Positions 6,860 to 17,220 are shown, numbered from the stretch's first letter. The stretch: 64,000 nucleotides of DNA from Idiomarina fontislapidosi (GCF_003226255.1 NZ_QJST01000001.1:434001-498000), one strand, 5' to 3'. The notes: generated from the letters alone by a model not told the origin. A program made the numbers and translations.

Positions 6860-9358
6860 ATGCAAAAATCCCGTTTGGTGATCGCACTGAGCGCGGCGCT
6901 CGTCACTGCGTCTTGCGCATCCACGCAGAGCACGGTTGCGCAATCTACAACCACCGCCCCTCAGGCGCCCACTCCGGCGACCTTAAAAGCAGACCCATTG
7001 GCTTCGGCTGATGGTGTGGCGGAACTCACACTTGAGCAGATCATGGCCGATCCCGATTGGATGGGACGCTTCCCTGAGAACGCGTTTTGGAGTTTAGATG
7101 GACAAGATGTCCTGTTCTACCAAAAGCGTGAGGGCAGTGAAGTCCGCGATCTAATGATTATTAAAGGCGCGCAAGGTGAGCCCGAGACGGTTCCGCTATC
7201 AGAGCAACACCTGTACGTGGCGGATGAAAAAGAAGCCTCGGTGGCGGGCGACTGGTTGGCCTATACCTTTAAAGGCAACGTATTTGTGCGTTTCGGCAAT
7301 GGCGAAGTGAAGCAACTGACCCGTGATAGCGAGCGTCAGCACAATCTGCAAGCCATGGCCGATGGTTCGTTGAGCTACCAACAAGGGCAGCAGTTTTATC
7401 GAATTGATGTCCGTTCAGGATTATCGCAACAAGTCGCCGATATTCAGTTTGCTGATGAGCCGCAAGCGAACAAAGCACCAGCAGATTATCTTGCGCAAGA
7501 AGAACAGAAATTGATTCAGTTTGTGCAGAAAGAACGTAAGAACCGCGCAGAGCAGTTCGAGTATCAGCAACAGCTACAACAACAAAATGCGACACTTGCA
7601 CCGCAGGCTTTTTATTTAGATAAGCGTATGCAGTGGGTCGATGGGCGTTTGTCGCCAAATGGTCGCTATTTGTTGGTCGCCATGTCTGAGCCACAAAGCT
7701 GGCGTGACGAAGGCGACATCATGCCGAATTATATCACCGAAGACGGGCGTATTGAGCCAGAAAAGGTACGTCGTCGTGTTGCCGATGCTAAGCCACAACA
7801 GCATCAGTTAGTGTTGCTTGATTTACAAGACCATACGCAAACGAGTCTGACGTACAATACGCTTGAGGGCTGGAACGAAGACGTGCTTGCCGCGGTTAAA
7901 AAAGAGAACGCGAAAGCTGAAGGTAACGCTTACGAACCTAAAAAAGAACCACGTGCCATTCATTTGATGGCTGACTGGGGCTGGGAAAACGGCGCTATTC
8001 AGTGGAACGAAGATGGCTCAGAAGTGGCGGTCATGTTAGAGGCATGGGATAACAAAGATCGTTGGATTGCTACCGTCGACTTTGGTGCGAAGCAACTTGA
8101 GCAACAAGATCGTTTGCACGACGATGCATGGATTAACTACACCCACAATGAATTTGGGTGGGTCGATCAAGACACCCTCTGGTTTATGTCTGAAGCGGAT
8201 GGCTATTCGCACCTGTATGCGCGTGACCTGGATGAGCAAACGACTCAGCTAACGCAAGGCAAGTACGTTGTTGAAGCACCGACATTGTCCGCCGACAACA
8301 GTCAGCTTTACTTCCAAGCGAATCAGCCGCACCCAGGTGTGTATGAAATTTACCGTGTTGCGGTTGATGGTTCGAGTGAGCCAGAGCCGTTGACCGATTT
8401 AGGTGGCATGACCGCTTTTGAGCTGAGTCCAAACAGTGATCAGTTGCTGCTAACCTATTCGACGCCGCTGATGCCACCCGAACTTTACGTCAAACAGACC
8501 GATGCAGCCGATGAGGCGCAACGTCTAACGCACACGGTATCTGAGAAGTTCTTGAGCATTGATTGGACGGCGCCCGAGTTGGTTGCGATTGACTCATCGC
8601 ACGTTGAACACCCAATTTATACGCGCATTTATAAGCCTGAGGGCTTTGATGCAGAACGAGCAGAAGAATACCCTGCTGTCGTATTTATTCACGGTGCAGG
8701 TTATTTACAAAACGCGCATATGGGTTGGTCGGGTTACTTCCGTGAGTTTATGTTCCATAGCTTCCTTAATAAACAAGGCTATGTCGTCGCCGACCTGGAT
8801 TACCGTGGCTCTAAGGGCTATGGACGTGATTGGCGAACCGCTATTTACCGTCAAATGGGAACGCCCGAAGTCGAAGACTTAGTGGACGTAGCCGACTGGT
8901 TGCAAGCCAATGCCAATGTTGATGGCGAGCGCATGGGTACTTACGGTGGCTCCTATGGCGGCTTCTTAACCTTTATGGCGTTGTTCAAAGAGCCAGGCTT
9001 GTTCCAGGCGGGATCGGCATTGCGTCCAGTGACTGACTGGGCTCATTACAACACCGGTTATACCTCGAATATCCTTAACTTGCCGCAAGATGACGCGATT
9101 GCGTATCGTCGTAGTTCGCCAATTTACTTTGCGGATGGGCTAGAGGATGCACTACTCATTAACTCGCCAATGGTCGATGACAACGTCTTCTTCCAAGACA
9201 GCGTGCGCCTTGTGCAACGTTTAATTGAGTTGAAGAAAACCGACTGGGAAACCGCGATCTATCCGGTGGAACCTCACGGTTTCCGTCAGCCTGAGAGCTG
9301 GTTGAATGAGTACCGTCGTATTTACAAGCTGTTTGAGGAAAACCTACAGCAGGATTAA
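6860..9358 (+). CDS. S9 (prolyl oligopeptidase) family serine peptidase, lipoprotein
   Basis: Secreted peptidase of the DPP-IV/acylaminoacyl peptidase type, 832 residues. N-terminal signal with lipobox-like TASC (Cys19) predicts a membrane-anchored periplasmic protein. Residues about 60-560 form the beta-propeller; the C-terminal alpha/beta hydrolase holds GGSYGG (nucleophile Ser698), an acidic region near 773 (MVDDNVFF) and His806 (VEPHGF). Strong ribosome site AAAGGAAA. It begins 12 nt after maiA, so it may be read through from the tyrosine operon, supplying amino acids from peptides. Its last codons form half of a palindromic terminator shared with the convergent gene. Confidence 0.92.
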   Translation: MQKSRLVIALSAALVTASCASTQSTVAQSTTTAPQAPTPATLKADPLASADGVAELTLEQIMADPDWMGRFPENAFWSLDGQDVLFYQKREGSEVRDLMIIKGAQGEPETVPLSEQHLYVADEKEASVAGDWLAYTFKGNVFVRFGNGEVKQLTRDSERQHNLQAMADGSLSYQQGQQFYRIDVRSGLSQQVADIQFADEPQANKAPADYLAQEEQKLIQFVQKERKNRAEQFEYQQQLQQQNATLAPQAFYLDKRMQWVDGRLSPNGRYLLVAMSEPQSWRDEGDIMPNYITEDGRIEPEKVRRRVADAKPQQHQLVLLDLQDHTQTSLTYNTLEGWNEDVLAAVKKENAKAEGNAYEPKKEPRAIHLMADWGWENGAIQWNEDGSEVAVMLEAWDNKDRWIATVDFGAKQLEQQDRLHDDAWINYTHNEFGWVDQDTLWFMSEADGYSHLYARDLDEQTTQLTQGKYVVEAPTLSADNSQLYFQANQPHPGVYEIYRVAVDGSSEPEPLTDLGGMTAFELSPNSDQLLLTYSTPLMPPELYVKQTDAADEAQRLTHTVSEKFLSIDWTAPELVAIDSSHVEHPIYTRIYKPEGFDAERAEEYPAVVFIHGAGYLQNAHMGWSGYFREFMFHSFLNKQGYVVADLDYRGSKGYGRDWRTAIYRQMGTPEVEDLVDVADWLQANANVDGERMGTYGGSYGGFLTFMALFKEPGLFQAGSALRPVTDWAHYNTGYTSNILNLPQDDAIAYRRSSPIYFADGLEDALLINSPMVDDNVFFQDSVRLVQRLIELKKTDWETAIYPVEPHGFRQPESWLNEYRRIYKLFEENLQQD

Positions 9359-9376
9359 TCCTGCTGTGCTTTTTTT
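9346..9376. terminator. Palindromic terminator spanning both convergent stop codons
   Basis: Perfect 11-bp arms ACAGCAGGATT / AATCCTGCTGT (9346-9367), then GC and a seven-T run on the plus strand. The palindrome contains the TAA of the S9 peptidase and the opposite-strand stop of the rhombosortase-like gene; both proteins therefore end in Gln-Gln-Asp. Confidence 0.85.
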
Positions 9377-9939
9377 CTACGTACGGCGTCGGCAATCCGG
9401 CGCCGTTGTAGAAACCAAGTCAACGCTCCAGCAATGATGCCCGCTGCATGAATCAGTGCCACATCAGGGCCGACAAAATGAGCAGGCCTAAAGCCCATCA
9501 ACTCGGCAATCACCTTGCCAAGCACAACGACAATAACCACCGCGTACCATGGCTGCTTCAACGCCACATTAATCAAGCAAACCAATAGCAAGCCATGCAA
9601 AACACCGGATAATCCCACATATTGCACTGTTTCTGGCCAAAGCCATAACAAACCACCGCTGAACACGCTAATGAGCAAGTAGTTATTGAACAGTTGGCGC
9701 ATATCAAACTGTTCGTTAAAGATGCCGACGATGAGCGCCAAACCGGCCATATTGAACAACCAATGGTTCCAATCCAAATGGACGAGCGGGGCGCTGATTA
9801 AACTCCAGATACGCTCACTCAAGGCTGCGCTGTTGTACGTTAAAACGTCGTGGTATGGAAGCCATTGAATCACTGCTGACACAAGTATTAATAATGCGGC
9901 GGCCATGGCACCACTGGTGAGTGATTGGGTTTTGTTCAT
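9355..9939 (-). CDS. Rhombosortase-like rhomboid family intramembrane protease
   Basis: 194 residues from the ATG at 9939; a longer frame reaches 10176, but MNKTQSLTSG places the first membrane helix correctly and the longer form would overlap ggt. About six hydrophobic helices. The rhomboid nucleophile motif GLSGVLHGL and a late His in the last helix (IHAAGIIAGAL) give the Ser-His dyad; the loop after helix 1 (LVHLDWNHWLFNMAGL) is the usual rhomboid HxxxN region. The short length fits rhombosortases, which process GlyGly-CTERM proteins for surface release. No GlyGly-CTERM substrate is encoded in this window. An ordinary small rhomboid is the alternative. Confidence 0.8.
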   Translation of the reverse strand: MNKTQSLTSGAMAAALLILVSAVIQWLPYHDVLTYNSAALSERIWSLISAPLVHLDWNHWLFNMAGLALIVGIFNEQFDMRQLFNNYLLISVFSGGLLWLWPETVQYVGLSGVLHGLLLVCLINVALKQPWYAVVIVVVLGKVIAELMGFRPAHFVGPDVALIHAAGIIAGALTWFLQRRRIADAVRRKKAQQD

Positions 9940-10009
9940 AAGCGTTTGCCTGTTCTCCAGTTGCTCCGTATGATAGAAGGCATTACTTGTACCAGATGTT
10001 AGGGCTATC

Positions 10010-11809
10010 ATGAAGTCAATTAATACCTCGCATTGGATTTTATCATCCGTCGCTGCGGCGTTAATCGCAGCGTGCTCACCCGCACAAAACACCACCAGTA
10101 CATCGGCTGCGCCACACGATGCAGAGCCTGCACAGGAGGCACGCGAGCCAGAAGCGGCGACCGGCTTTTCCGACAAGCAAGTCGTGGTCAGTGACCGCTA
10201 CATGGTAACCGCGGCAAACCCGCATGCAGTTGAAGCCGGTTACAAGGTGTTAAAAGCCGGTGGTAGTGCGGTCGATGCCGCGATCGCGGTACAAGCGATG
10301 TTAGGGCTGACTGAGCCACAGTCATCGGGCATTGGCGGCGGAGCCTTTATTCTTTACTGGGATAATGAAGAGCAGAAACTATACACCGTCGACGCGCGCG
10401 AAACCGCGCCGATGGAAGCAACAGAGGCGTTGTTCCTTGATGAAGATGGCAATGCGCCCTCTTGGATTGAAGCGGTCGTGGGTGGACGTTCGGTGGGTAC
10501 ACCTGGTGTGCTGCGTGGTTTAGAGCTGGCGCATGACAAATGGGGAAAACTAGATTGGCAACCCTTGTTCGCTGATGCCATCGATATGGCAGAAAAAGGC
10601 TTTGAAGTGTCACCTCGGTTGGCGAAATTGGTTGAGAGTGAAATCAATCCTGGCGTTAAGAAAATGCCAACCATTTCAGACTATTTGTTTCCCAATGGGC
10701 AACCTATTGAAGCCGGATCAACCTTGGTGAACCAAGACTATGCCGACAGTTTAAGCCTAATTGCGGAGCAGGGGGCTGATGCGTTTTACCAAGGTCCACT
10801 TGCTAAAGACATTGTGGATGCCGTTCGTAACAGCCCAATTGCCCCAGGCGTATTGAGCACTCAAGATTTAGCCGAGTATCAGGCAGTGATTCGTGAGCCG
10901 GTCTGCGATGCATACCGCCAATATCAAGTGTGTGGTATGGGACCGCCGAGTTCGGGTGGCCTCACGACATTGCAAACCTTGGGCATCTTGCAAAACTACG
11001 ATGTCTCATCATGGTCAGTGAACGGAGAGACCTTTGCTCACCATTTTACGCAAGCATCGCGCCTCGCTTTTGCGGATCGCAACCAATGGATCGCCGATCC
11101 TGACTTTGTATCGGTGCCGACCGCAGGTATGCTCAACGATGATTATCTTGCCAAGCGCGCCAAACAAATCGACGAAAACGACATGGAGAAGGCTAAGCCG
11201 GGCTTATATCTAAAGCCTGAGTATGAACAAGATATTGCCTATGAGCTGCCGAACACCAGCCACATGTCGATTGTGGATAGTGAAGGTAACGTTATCTCTA
11301 TGACCACCAGTATTGAAATGGGTTTCGGTTCAACGGTGATGGCCGGTGGTTTTATTTTGAATAACCAGTTAACCGACTTCTCACTGACACCCATGGATAA
11401 AGCCGGACGTAAAATTGCCAACAGAGTGCAGCCGGGCAAGCGCCCTCGCAGTTCGATGTCGCCGACCATCGTATTAAATGAGTCGGGTAGTCAAGTGGTA
11501 CATGCCTTGGGCTCGCCAGGCGGTAGTCGGATAATCAACTATGTGACTCAGACGTTGGTTGGACTGATTGACTGGGATCTCAATATGCAACAAGCGATTG
11601 ACCTTGGTCATGTGACGAACCGCAACGATTACACCGCGCTCGAGAAGGGACGTGATATCGCAGAGTTGGAAAGCGCGTTGGAAAAACGTGGGCACGAGGT
11701 TAAAGTCATCGACTTAAACAGTGGTGTTCATGGCATTACAGTGTTGCCAAATGGACAGTTGCAAGGTGGCGCGGATCCGCGTCGTGAAGGTATTGTGATG
11801 GGTCAATAA
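10010..11809 (+). CDS. ggt: Gamma-glutamyltranspeptidase
   Basis: Periplasmic enzyme that cleaves glutathione and transfers gamma-glutamyl groups; it matures by autocatalytic cleavage before a threonine. 599 residues. Lipobox IAAC (Cys22) at the end of a signal sequence predicts membrane anchoring. The large subunit contains PQSSGIGGGAF; the predicted processing threonine is Thr416 in NTSHMSIVD, followed by GFGSTVMAGGF. The later GSPGGS is the expected oxyanion/binding loop. Diverges from the rhombosortase-like gene across a 70-bp gap and is followed within 11 nt by a small lipoprotein gene. Confidence 0.95.
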   Translation: MKSINTSHWILSSVAAALIAACSPAQNTTSTSAAPHDAEPAQEAREPEAATGFSDKQVVVSDRYMVTAANPHAVEAGYKVLKAGGSAVDAAIAVQAMLGLTEPQSSGIGGGAFILYWDNEEQKLYTVDARETAPMEATEALFLDEDGNAPSWIEAVVGGRSVGTPGVLRGLELAHDKWGKLDWQPLFADAIDMAEKGFEVSPRLAKLVESEINPGVKKMPTISDYLFPNGQPIEAGSTLVNQDYADSLSLIAEQGADAFYQGPLAKDIVDAVRNSPIAPGVLSTQDLAEYQAVIREPVCDAYRQYQVCGMGPPSSGGLTTLQTLGILQNYDVSSWSVNGETFAHHFTQASRLAFADRNQWIADPDFVSVPTAGMLNDDYLAKRAKQIDENDMEKAKPGLYLKPEYEQDIAYELPNTSHMSIVDSEGNVISMTTSIEMGFGSTVMAGGFILNNQLTDFSLTPMDKAGRKIANRVQPGKRPRSSMSPTIVLNESGSQVVHALGSPGGSRIINYVTQTLVGLIDWDLNMQQAIDLGHVTNRNDYTALEKGRDIAELESALEKRGHEVKVIDLNSGVHGITVLPNGQLQGGADPRREGIVMGQ

Positions 11810-11820
11810 GGTAGCGAGTG

Positions 11821-12312
11821 ATGTACATTGTTCAGGCTAAACGACGTTTTTTCTCTGCTCTACTCGCTGCGGTGACGATGGGCTTCTTAGTGGGCTGCGA
11901 GCCTGCTAAGGAGACCAGCTATACCAACAGTATGGGTCAAGAGGCCAGTCACGAAACACAGAGCAAGATGCATGCTGCACTGAGTTTCTATTACTCAATC
12001 TACCGCGAAAATAACCTAAGTAAAGCAAAAGAATTTGCATCGCAACGGTTATCGCAATTACTCGAACATTATGGTTCGGTCAGTGCCGTACAACGGTACG
12101 TGCTTAATCGTTACTTTGACCGTGTGGAGATTTCCATCGACCCGGCTTCATTCGATGCCTACTTGAATCGAGATGATGAGCAACGTGTTACGCTGGTTTT
12201 TGATGGTCGTTACGATGGTGAGATGGTCAAAGACCGTCGAGATATCGTACTGGTGAAAGAGAACAATGCGTGGCGCGTGGATCAAATTCTCGACCCACGC
12301 TACCGGCCGTAA
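11821..12312 (+). CDS. Small lipoprotein of unknown function
   Basis: 163 residues from ATG 11821; GTG at 11818 is also possible, with TAAGG at 11807-11811 serving either. Signal sequence ends with lipobox LVGC. The remainder looks like a single small alpha+beta domain (a helical part, then strands VTLVFDGRYDG, RRDIVLVKENNAWRVDQI) reminiscent of the NTF2/DUF4878 type that ends in a WRVDxI strand, but I would not assign it firmly. Only 11 nt after ggt, so probably co-transcribed. Confidence 0.8.
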   Translation: MYIVQAKRRFFSALLAAVTMGFLVGCEPAKETSYTNSMGQEASHETQSKMHAALSFYYSIYRENNLSKAKEFASQRLSQLLEHYGSVSAVQRYVLNRYFDRVEISIDPASFDAYLNRDDEQRVTLVFDGRYDGEMVKDRRDIVLVKENNAWRVDQILDPRYRP

Positions 12313-12314
12313 TG

Positions 12315-12683
12315 CTAAACCTGTTTAGGCGTGTCCGTGTATGGCGGCCAGCCTAACGGTTTGCCTGCCAATAGATGCAAATGGATATGGTAGACCGACT
12401 GTCCGCCATGTTCGTTACAATTCATCACGCAACGGTATCCGTCTTTGGCGAAACCGTACTGCACGGCGAGTTTGCCCGCAACGACGTATAAATGACCGAC
12501 AAGCCCAGCGTCGGCATCGTCGATATCGTTAATGGTTGCAATCGCCTTTTTGGGAATAATTAAAAGATGCACGGGGGCTTGCGGATTAATATCCTTGAAC
12601 GCGAGCGCATGGTCATCTTCGTAGACGATATCCGCAGGAATCTCGCGATTAATAATCTTGGTGAAAATCGTTTCTTCTACCAT
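12315..12683 (-). CDS. hinT: HIT family purine nucleoside phosphoramidase HinT
   Basis: Hydrolyses AMP-lysine and other nucleoside phosphoramidates. 122 residues, typical. N-terminus ETIFTKIINREIPADIVYEDD and the histidine triad in QSVYHIHLHLL are diagnostic. Convergent with the preceding lipoprotein gene, 2 nt apart; the facing ends contain the short inverted repeat CTAAAC/GTTTAG. hspQ lies upstream on the same strand, 65 nt away. Confidence 0.95.
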   Translation of the reverse strand: MVEETIFTKIINREIPADIVYEDDHALAFKDINPQAPVHLLIIPKKAIATINDIDDADAGLVGHLYVVAGKLAVQYGFAKDGYRCVMNCNEHGGQSVYHIHLHLLAGKPLGWPPYTDTPKQV

Positions 12684-12748
12684 AACCTTATGTCCCTTAT
12701 AAGTACGTTACCCTCATGGTACATTTAGGCTCATAGTAGGGCAATGGA

Positions 12749-13072
12749 TCAACTGTGTTTTTGTAATCCCGCTAGCGCAGGGTCGCTTATTTGTCGTAAT
12801 AGCGATTGATTCACACGTGGTTGAGTTGCTAATTGCTCTAGGCAACTCTCGGCAACATAAGTTTGGATGGACGAATTTTTTACCAGTATCAGGTACCAAG
12901 GTTGGTTTTTACTCGCCCCAGAAAATACTTGGCGTTGATACCATTCGTCACTCAAGCTAAATGATGCGTCCACATCTACAACGACACCTTCATAACCATA
13001 TAAACGATGTTTTACCGGTTGTCCAAGGTTAAAAGACGCACGCACAATAGAGTTTTGATTGTTATAAGCCAC
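12749..13072 (-). CDS. hspQ: Heat shock protein HspQ (hemimethylated-DNA-binding family)
   Basis: 107 residues. The core FNLGQPVKHRLYGYEGVVVDVD, then WYQRQV.. and PWYLILVKNSSIQTYVAESCLE match the YccV/HspQ fold. In enterobacteria HspQ accelerates Lon-dependent degradation and binds hemimethylated DNA; the role here is inferred from family. Begins at ATG 13072 and is read toward hinT. No clear sigma-32 promoter was identified upstream. Confidence 0.9.
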   Translation of the reverse strand: MAYNNQNSIVRASFNLGQPVKHRLYGYEGVVVDVDASFSLSDEWYQRQVFSGASKNQPWYLILVKNSSIQTYVAESCLEQLATQPRVNQSLLRQISDPALAGLQKHS

Positions 13073-13163
13073 TATTTATCACCATCATGAAGCATTGTTA
13101 TTTTCTTATCGGCCAGTGTGTGCTATTTCTGAACCTAAATATTTCTATTTTTGGGGCTAAACC

Positions 13164-13445
13164 ATGCACGATGATGATAAACGCAGTGACCGTCGAGTGC
13201 CGATCAGAACATCCGCGATCGTTGAGGTAAGTGGCAAGACATATCACGGGGAGTGTTGTGACTTGAGCGCGCATGGTGTTTTATTGATTTTGCCAGAGCG
13301 GCTCGATGTTGGCGTGATGTTTGATATTGCGGTGAAGGCAGCAGGCTCAACGGCTGACTTAAGAGCCACCGGTATCGTCGTACGTGTCGACGATACCGGG
13401 GAATCAGGCTACGAACATGGATGTAAACTCATCGATGTATCTTAG
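13164..13445 (+). CDS. PilZ domain protein (putative c-di-GMP receptor)
   Basis: 93 residues consisting of one PilZ domain. The N-terminal RSDRRVPIR supplies the RxxxR arginines and DLSAHGVLL the D/NxSxxG motif, both required for c-di-GMP binding. No other domain, so it is probably an adaptor acting on an unknown partner. The window also encodes a c-di-GMP synthase (PadC-like, 42845), making signal and receptor plausible partners in one genome, though they are 30 kb apart. Confidence 0.88.
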   Translation: MHDDDKRSDRRVPIRTSAIVEVSGKTYHGECCDLSAHGVLLILPERLDVGVMFDIAVKAAGSTADLRATGIVVRVDDTGESGYEHGCKLIDVS

Positions 13446-13455
13446 CCTGATGGGG

Positions 13456-15501
13456 TTACATGACGCGCATACCTGGCTTTGCACCTTCATGCGGGTTGAG
13501 GATATAAATCTCATCTTTACCTGGACCCGCTGCGAGCACCATGCCTTCTGACATACCAAAACGCATTTTCCGAGGGGCTAAGTTAGCGACCATCACCGTA
13601 TGCTGACCAATCAGTTTCTCTGGCGCGTAAGCTGATTTAATACCTGCAAACACTTGGCGTTGCTCGCCACCTAAATCCAGTGTGAGTTTAAGTAACTTAT
13701 CTGCACCCTCGACATGTTCAGCATTCACAATCAGCGCAACACGTAAATCGACTTTGGCAAACTCGTCAAAGTTGATGGTTTCAGCAATCGGCTCTTTAGT
13801 GAGCTCATCGTTCACCTCTGCTTTTACCGCAGGTGTTGCTTCGGCAGTCGCCTGTTGTTCTTTTGAGTCTTCTAACATCTGCTCAATATCCTTCATTTCT
13901 ACGCGTTGCATGAGCGCTTTAAATTTATCAATCGGGTGGTCGGTTAATGCATGCTTGTGGCTGTCCCAGGTAAACTGGTCATTCAAGAAGGTTTGCACCG
14001 ACTGAGACAACTCTGGCACGACTGGGGTCAAATACACCATCAGCGTACGGAATAAGTTGATACCTAACGAGCAAATATCATGCACTTCGTTCGCTGCATC
14101 AGGGTTTTTGATCAACTGCCACGGTTCTTTATCAGCAATATACTGGTTAGCGCGGTCCGCAAGTGTCATGATTTCACGCATCGCTTTTGAGAATTCACGC
14201 TGTTCGTACAGCGCCGCAATCTCAGTCCCCGCGTTTTGGAAATCTTCTAACAGTGCTGAGTCGGCAATCGAAGCCGAAAGTTTGCCGTCAAATTTCTTGG
14301 TAATGAAGCCTGCACAACGGCTCGCAATATTAATCACTTTACCGACTAAATCGGAATTTACGCGTTGCGCAAAGTCAGTCAGGTTTAAGTCTAAATCGTC
14401 GATGCGGCTCGTCAGCTTAGCGGCAAAATAATAGCGCAAATATTCTGGGTTTAGGTGATCAAGATAGGTGCGTGCTTTAATGAACGTACCCTTTGACTTG
14501 GACATTTTAGTGCCGTTAACGGTAATAAAACCATGCGCCCAGATATTAGTAGGCTGGCGGAATTGCGCGCCTTTTAGCATCGCTGGCCAGAACAAGCTGT
14601 GGAAGTAGATAATGTCTTTGCCAATGAAGTGATAGACTTCCGCATTACTATCGGCTTGCCAATACTCATCCCAGTTGGCGTTACCGGTGGTATCACAATA
14701 GTGTTTAAAGCTACTCATGTAGCCAATCGGCGCATCGAGCCAAACATAAAAATATTTGTCTTCGGTGCCGGGGATTTTAAACCCGAAATAAGGCGCATCA
14801 CGCGAGATATCCCAACGTTGCAAGCCTTGTTCAAACCATTCATTAAGCTTGTTCGCCATTTCACCCTGCAGTGAACCTGAGCGGGTCCAACTCTTAAGCA
14901 TGTCGCCAAAAGCGGGTAGGTCAAAAAAGTAGTGCTCTGATTGACGTAGCTCAGGGGTCGCTCCCGATACCACCGAGCGTGGGTTTTTCAGATCCGTTGG
15001 TGCATAGGTCGCACCGCACACATCACAATTGTCGCCATATTGATCTTCAGCGCCGCACTCAGGGCAGTCGCCTTTAACAAAGCGATCCGGTAAGAACATG
15101 TTTTTTTCAGGATCATATAACTGCTCGATGACTTCAGTTTTGATATGACCTGCCTCATCGAGGCGCTGATAGATGGTTTCTGCCAGCGTTTTGTTCTCTT
15201 CACTGTGGGTGCTGTAATACTCATCAAAGCCAATATTGAAACCGGCAAAATCGGCTTCATGTGAGCGTTGCATATCGCCTATCATTTGCTCTGGGGTAAT
15301 ACCCAGTTGCTGAGCTTTCAGCATAATGGGCGTACCATGGGCATCGTCTGCGCACATGTAGTGGCATTCGTTACCACGCAGTTTCTGATAACGAACCCAA
15401 ATATCGGCTTGGATATAGCCCAAAAGATGACCAATATGAATTGGACCGTTCGCGTACGGTAACGCGTTTGTCACCAAAATTTTACGATCAGTGTGGCTCA
15501 T
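13456..15501 (-). CDS. metG: Methionyl-tRNA synthetase
   Basis: Charges tRNA-Met. 681 residues from [19 protein letters not shown] at 15501; an upstream in-frame ATG at 15519 would add MEANSR but the chosen start matches the E. coli N-terminus. HIGH-type motif [10 protein letters not shown], a zinc knuckle (CPECG...CDVCG), KMSKS ([10 protein letters not shown]), and a C-terminal tRNA-binding/dimerisation domain ([12 protein letters not shown]). Divergent from mrp, the same arrangement as in E. coli. Confidence 0.96.
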   Translation of the reverse strand: MSHTDRKILVTNALPYANGPIHIGHLLGYIQADIWVRYQKLRGNECHYMCADDAHGTPIMLKAQQLGITPEQMIGDMQRSHEADFAGFNIGFDEYYSTHSEENKTLAETIYQRLDEAGHIKTEVIEQLYDPEKNMFLPDRFVKGDCPECGAEDQYGDNCDVCGATYAPTDLKNPRSVVSGATPELRQSEHYFFDLPAFGDMLKSWTRSGSLQGEMANKLNEWFEQGLQRWDISRDAPYFGFKIPGTEDKYFYVWLDAPIGYMSSFKHYCDTTGNANWDEYWQADSNAEVYHFIGKDIIYFHSLFWPAMLKGAQFRQPTNIWAHGFITVNGTKMSKSKGTFIKARTYLDHLNPEYLRYYFAAKLTSRIDDLDLNLTDFAQRVNSDLVGKVINIASRCAGFITKKFDGKLSASIADSALLEDFQNAGTEIAALYEQREFSKAMREIMTLADRANQYIADKEPWQLIKNPDAANEVHDICSLGINLFRTLMVYLTPVVPELSQSVQTFLNDQFTWDSHKHALTDHPIDKFKALMQRVEMKDIEQMLEDSKEQQATAEATPAVKAEVNDELTKEPIAETINFDEFAKVDLRVALIVNAEHVEGADKLLKLTLDLGGEQRQVFAGIKSAYAPEKLIGQHTVMVANLAPRKMRFGMSEGMVLAAGPGKDEIYILNPHEGAKPGMRVM

Positions 15502-15590
15502 GCGAGAATTAGCTTCCATCGGTGTTATGATTAGATAATGCTAAATATTATCATAGGATGCGCATGATACACAGAGCCAAGAGGTGGCTG

Positions 15591-16610
15591 ATGAAGTCGT
15601 TTTCAGCAAAAAATGAACAACTGGTAGCGTTACTGTCTGATTTAGCTCATCCCGCGTGCGAGCATGGTATTCATCCTGATTGGCTAAGTCTGGATAGCGA
15701 TACCAAGGAAGCCAAACTGACCTTTCCGTTTGCGATTGATAAACCTTCGTTGATTGCCGCTATGGATAACGATCCAGATTTATCCGCATGGCAGTGGACA
15801 ATCGATTGCCAGATTAAACGCTTAGCCAACAGTAAACCTGACTTACCGATGAAAACCGGTAATGTGATCGTCGTGTCGTCGGGCAAGGGGGGCGTCGGCA
15901 AGTCATCTGTGAGTGTATCACTGGCACTCGCCTTGAGCCGCATGGGCGCACGTGTCGGGTTGCTAGACGCCGATATCTATGGACCGTCGATTCCGACCAT
16001 GTTGGGTAAGCCTGAACACAAGCTCGAAGTAAAAAATGATAAGTTGCAGCCTATTAAGTACGAGCAATTAAGTGCCAACTCAATCGGCTATTTAGTGGAC
16101 GATAACGATGCCACGATTTGGCGCGGTCCGATGGCGAGTCGTGCTCTGCAGCAATTGTTTAACGATACCGACTGGGGGCTGTTAGATTATTTAATTGTCG
16201 ACATGCCGCCAGGAACCGGTGATATTCAACTGACCATGGCACAACAACTGCCGGTAACCGGTGCAGTGGTGGTAACAACACCACAAAATGTCGCACTCAA
16301 AGATGCGGAAAAAGGTGCCAGCATGTTTGAGCGTCTTGAGATACCCTTAATTGGTGTATTAGAAAATATGAGTTACTTTGAGTGTGGTCATTGTGGCACG
16401 CCCACCTACCTATTTGGTCAAGGGGGTGGCGAGCAATTGGCGCGACGTCATGCAGTCAAGACATTAGGGCAGTGGCCATTGACACCTGAATTTGGTGCGC
16501 AGCTTGACGCGTTGCAAAAGCAGACAACACTCGAGTTATCAGCATTACAAAAGCAAACCGCGCAACGCGTGGTGGCCGAACTCTATCACCTCAAGCAGCA
16601 ATCGGTGTAA
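15591..16610 (+). CDS. apbC: Mrp/ApbC iron-sulfur carrier ATPase
   Basis: P-loop NTPase that binds and delivers Fe-S clusters. 339 residues from ATG 15591, which has GAGGTG just upstream; ATGs at 15558 and 15564 extend the frame without a ribosome site. MIP18-like N-terminal domain, deviant Walker [12 protein letters not shown] with the signature second lysine, [10 protein letters not shown], and the cluster-binding CxxC in FECGHCG. Diverges from metG and is followed 22 nt later by dcd. Confidence 0.94.
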   Translation: MKSFSAKNEQLVALLSDLAHPACEHGIHPDWLSLDSDTKEAKLTFPFAIDKPSLIAAMDNDPDLSAWQWTIDCQIKRLANSKPDLPMKTGNVIVVSSGKGGVGKSSVSVSLALALSRMGARVGLLDADIYGPSIPTMLGKPEHKLEVKNDKLQPIKYEQLSANSIGYLVDDNDATIWRGPMASRALQQLFNDTDWGLLDYLIVDMPPGTGDIQLTMAQQLPVTGAVVVTTPQNVALKDAEKGASMFERLEIPLIGVLENMSYFECGHCGTPTYLFGQGGGEQLARRHAVKTLGQWPLTPEFGAQLDALQKQTTLELSALQKQTAQRVVAELYHLKQQSV

Positions 16611-16632
16611 GATAAATAAAAAAGGGGATGAT

Positions 16633-17220
16633 ATGCGCTTAACGGATCATGAAATTGAACAAGCTCTAGCAGATGGACGAATTGGCATTGAGCCGACACC
16701 GAGCCAACAGAATATATCGGGTGTAACGCTCGACATTCATTTGGGCAGTGAGTTTCGTGTATTACAGGATCATGCCGCTGCATACATTGATATCAGTGGT
16801 TCACGCGCCGATATTGAGGCAGCCATTCACGAGGTGATGAGTGATGAAATCAACCTCAAACCTGACCAAGCATTTTTTATTCACCCAGGTGAATTTGCCT
16901 TAGCGGTGACTCATGAATCGATTCACTTACCTGATGACATGGTGGGTTGGCTCGATGGTCGATCGTCGCTGGCACGTTTGGGCTTAATGGTACACGTAAC
17001 CGCACACCGAATCGATCCCGGTTGGAAAGGGCAAATTGTACTGGAGTTTTATAATGGCGGGAAATTGCCATTGGCGTTGCGTCCAGGAATGAAAATTGGG
17101 GCGATTAGCTTTGAACAGTTAAGCGGTCCGTGCGCACGCCCTTACAATAAACGCGCCGATGCTAAGTATAAAGACCAGCAGGGCGCTGTTGCCTCTCGTA
17201 TCTCAGCAGATGGCGGCTAA
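16633..17220 (+). CDS. dcd: dCTP deaminase
   Basis: Deaminates dCTP to dUTP, the main route to dTMP in enterobacteria. 195 residues starting [12 protein letters not shown] at 16633 behind AAAGGGGAT; the open frame extends upstream inside mrp but that portion is not coding. Motif [10 protein letters not shown] contains the substrate-binding arginine-serines, and the [10 protein letters not shown] region is conserved. Its stop lies within a palindrome that also holds the stop of the convergent gene. Confidence 0.95.
   Translation: MRLTDHEIEQALADGRIGIEPTPSQQNISGVTLDIHLGSEFRVLQDHAAAYIDISGSRADIEAAIHEVMSDEINLKPDQAFFIHPGEFALAVTHESIHLPDDMVGWLDGRSSLARLGLMVHVTAHRIDPGWKGQIVLEFYNGGKLPLALRPGMKIGAISFEQLSGPCARPYNKRADAKYKDQQGAVASRISADGG

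Noticed and set aside
8559-8882. Overlapping plus-strand frame inside the S9 peptidase
   Set aside because: Alternative frame of a well-supported gene with no ribosome site or recognisable domain.
9940-10176. N-terminal extension of the rhombosortase-like gene
   Set aside because: It would overlap ggt, is polar and Cys/Ala-rich, and displaces the first membrane helix from its normal position.
16492-16632. N-terminal extension of dcd inside mrp
   Set aside because: dCTP deaminases begin MRLTDHEI; the upstream part is mrp read in another frame.
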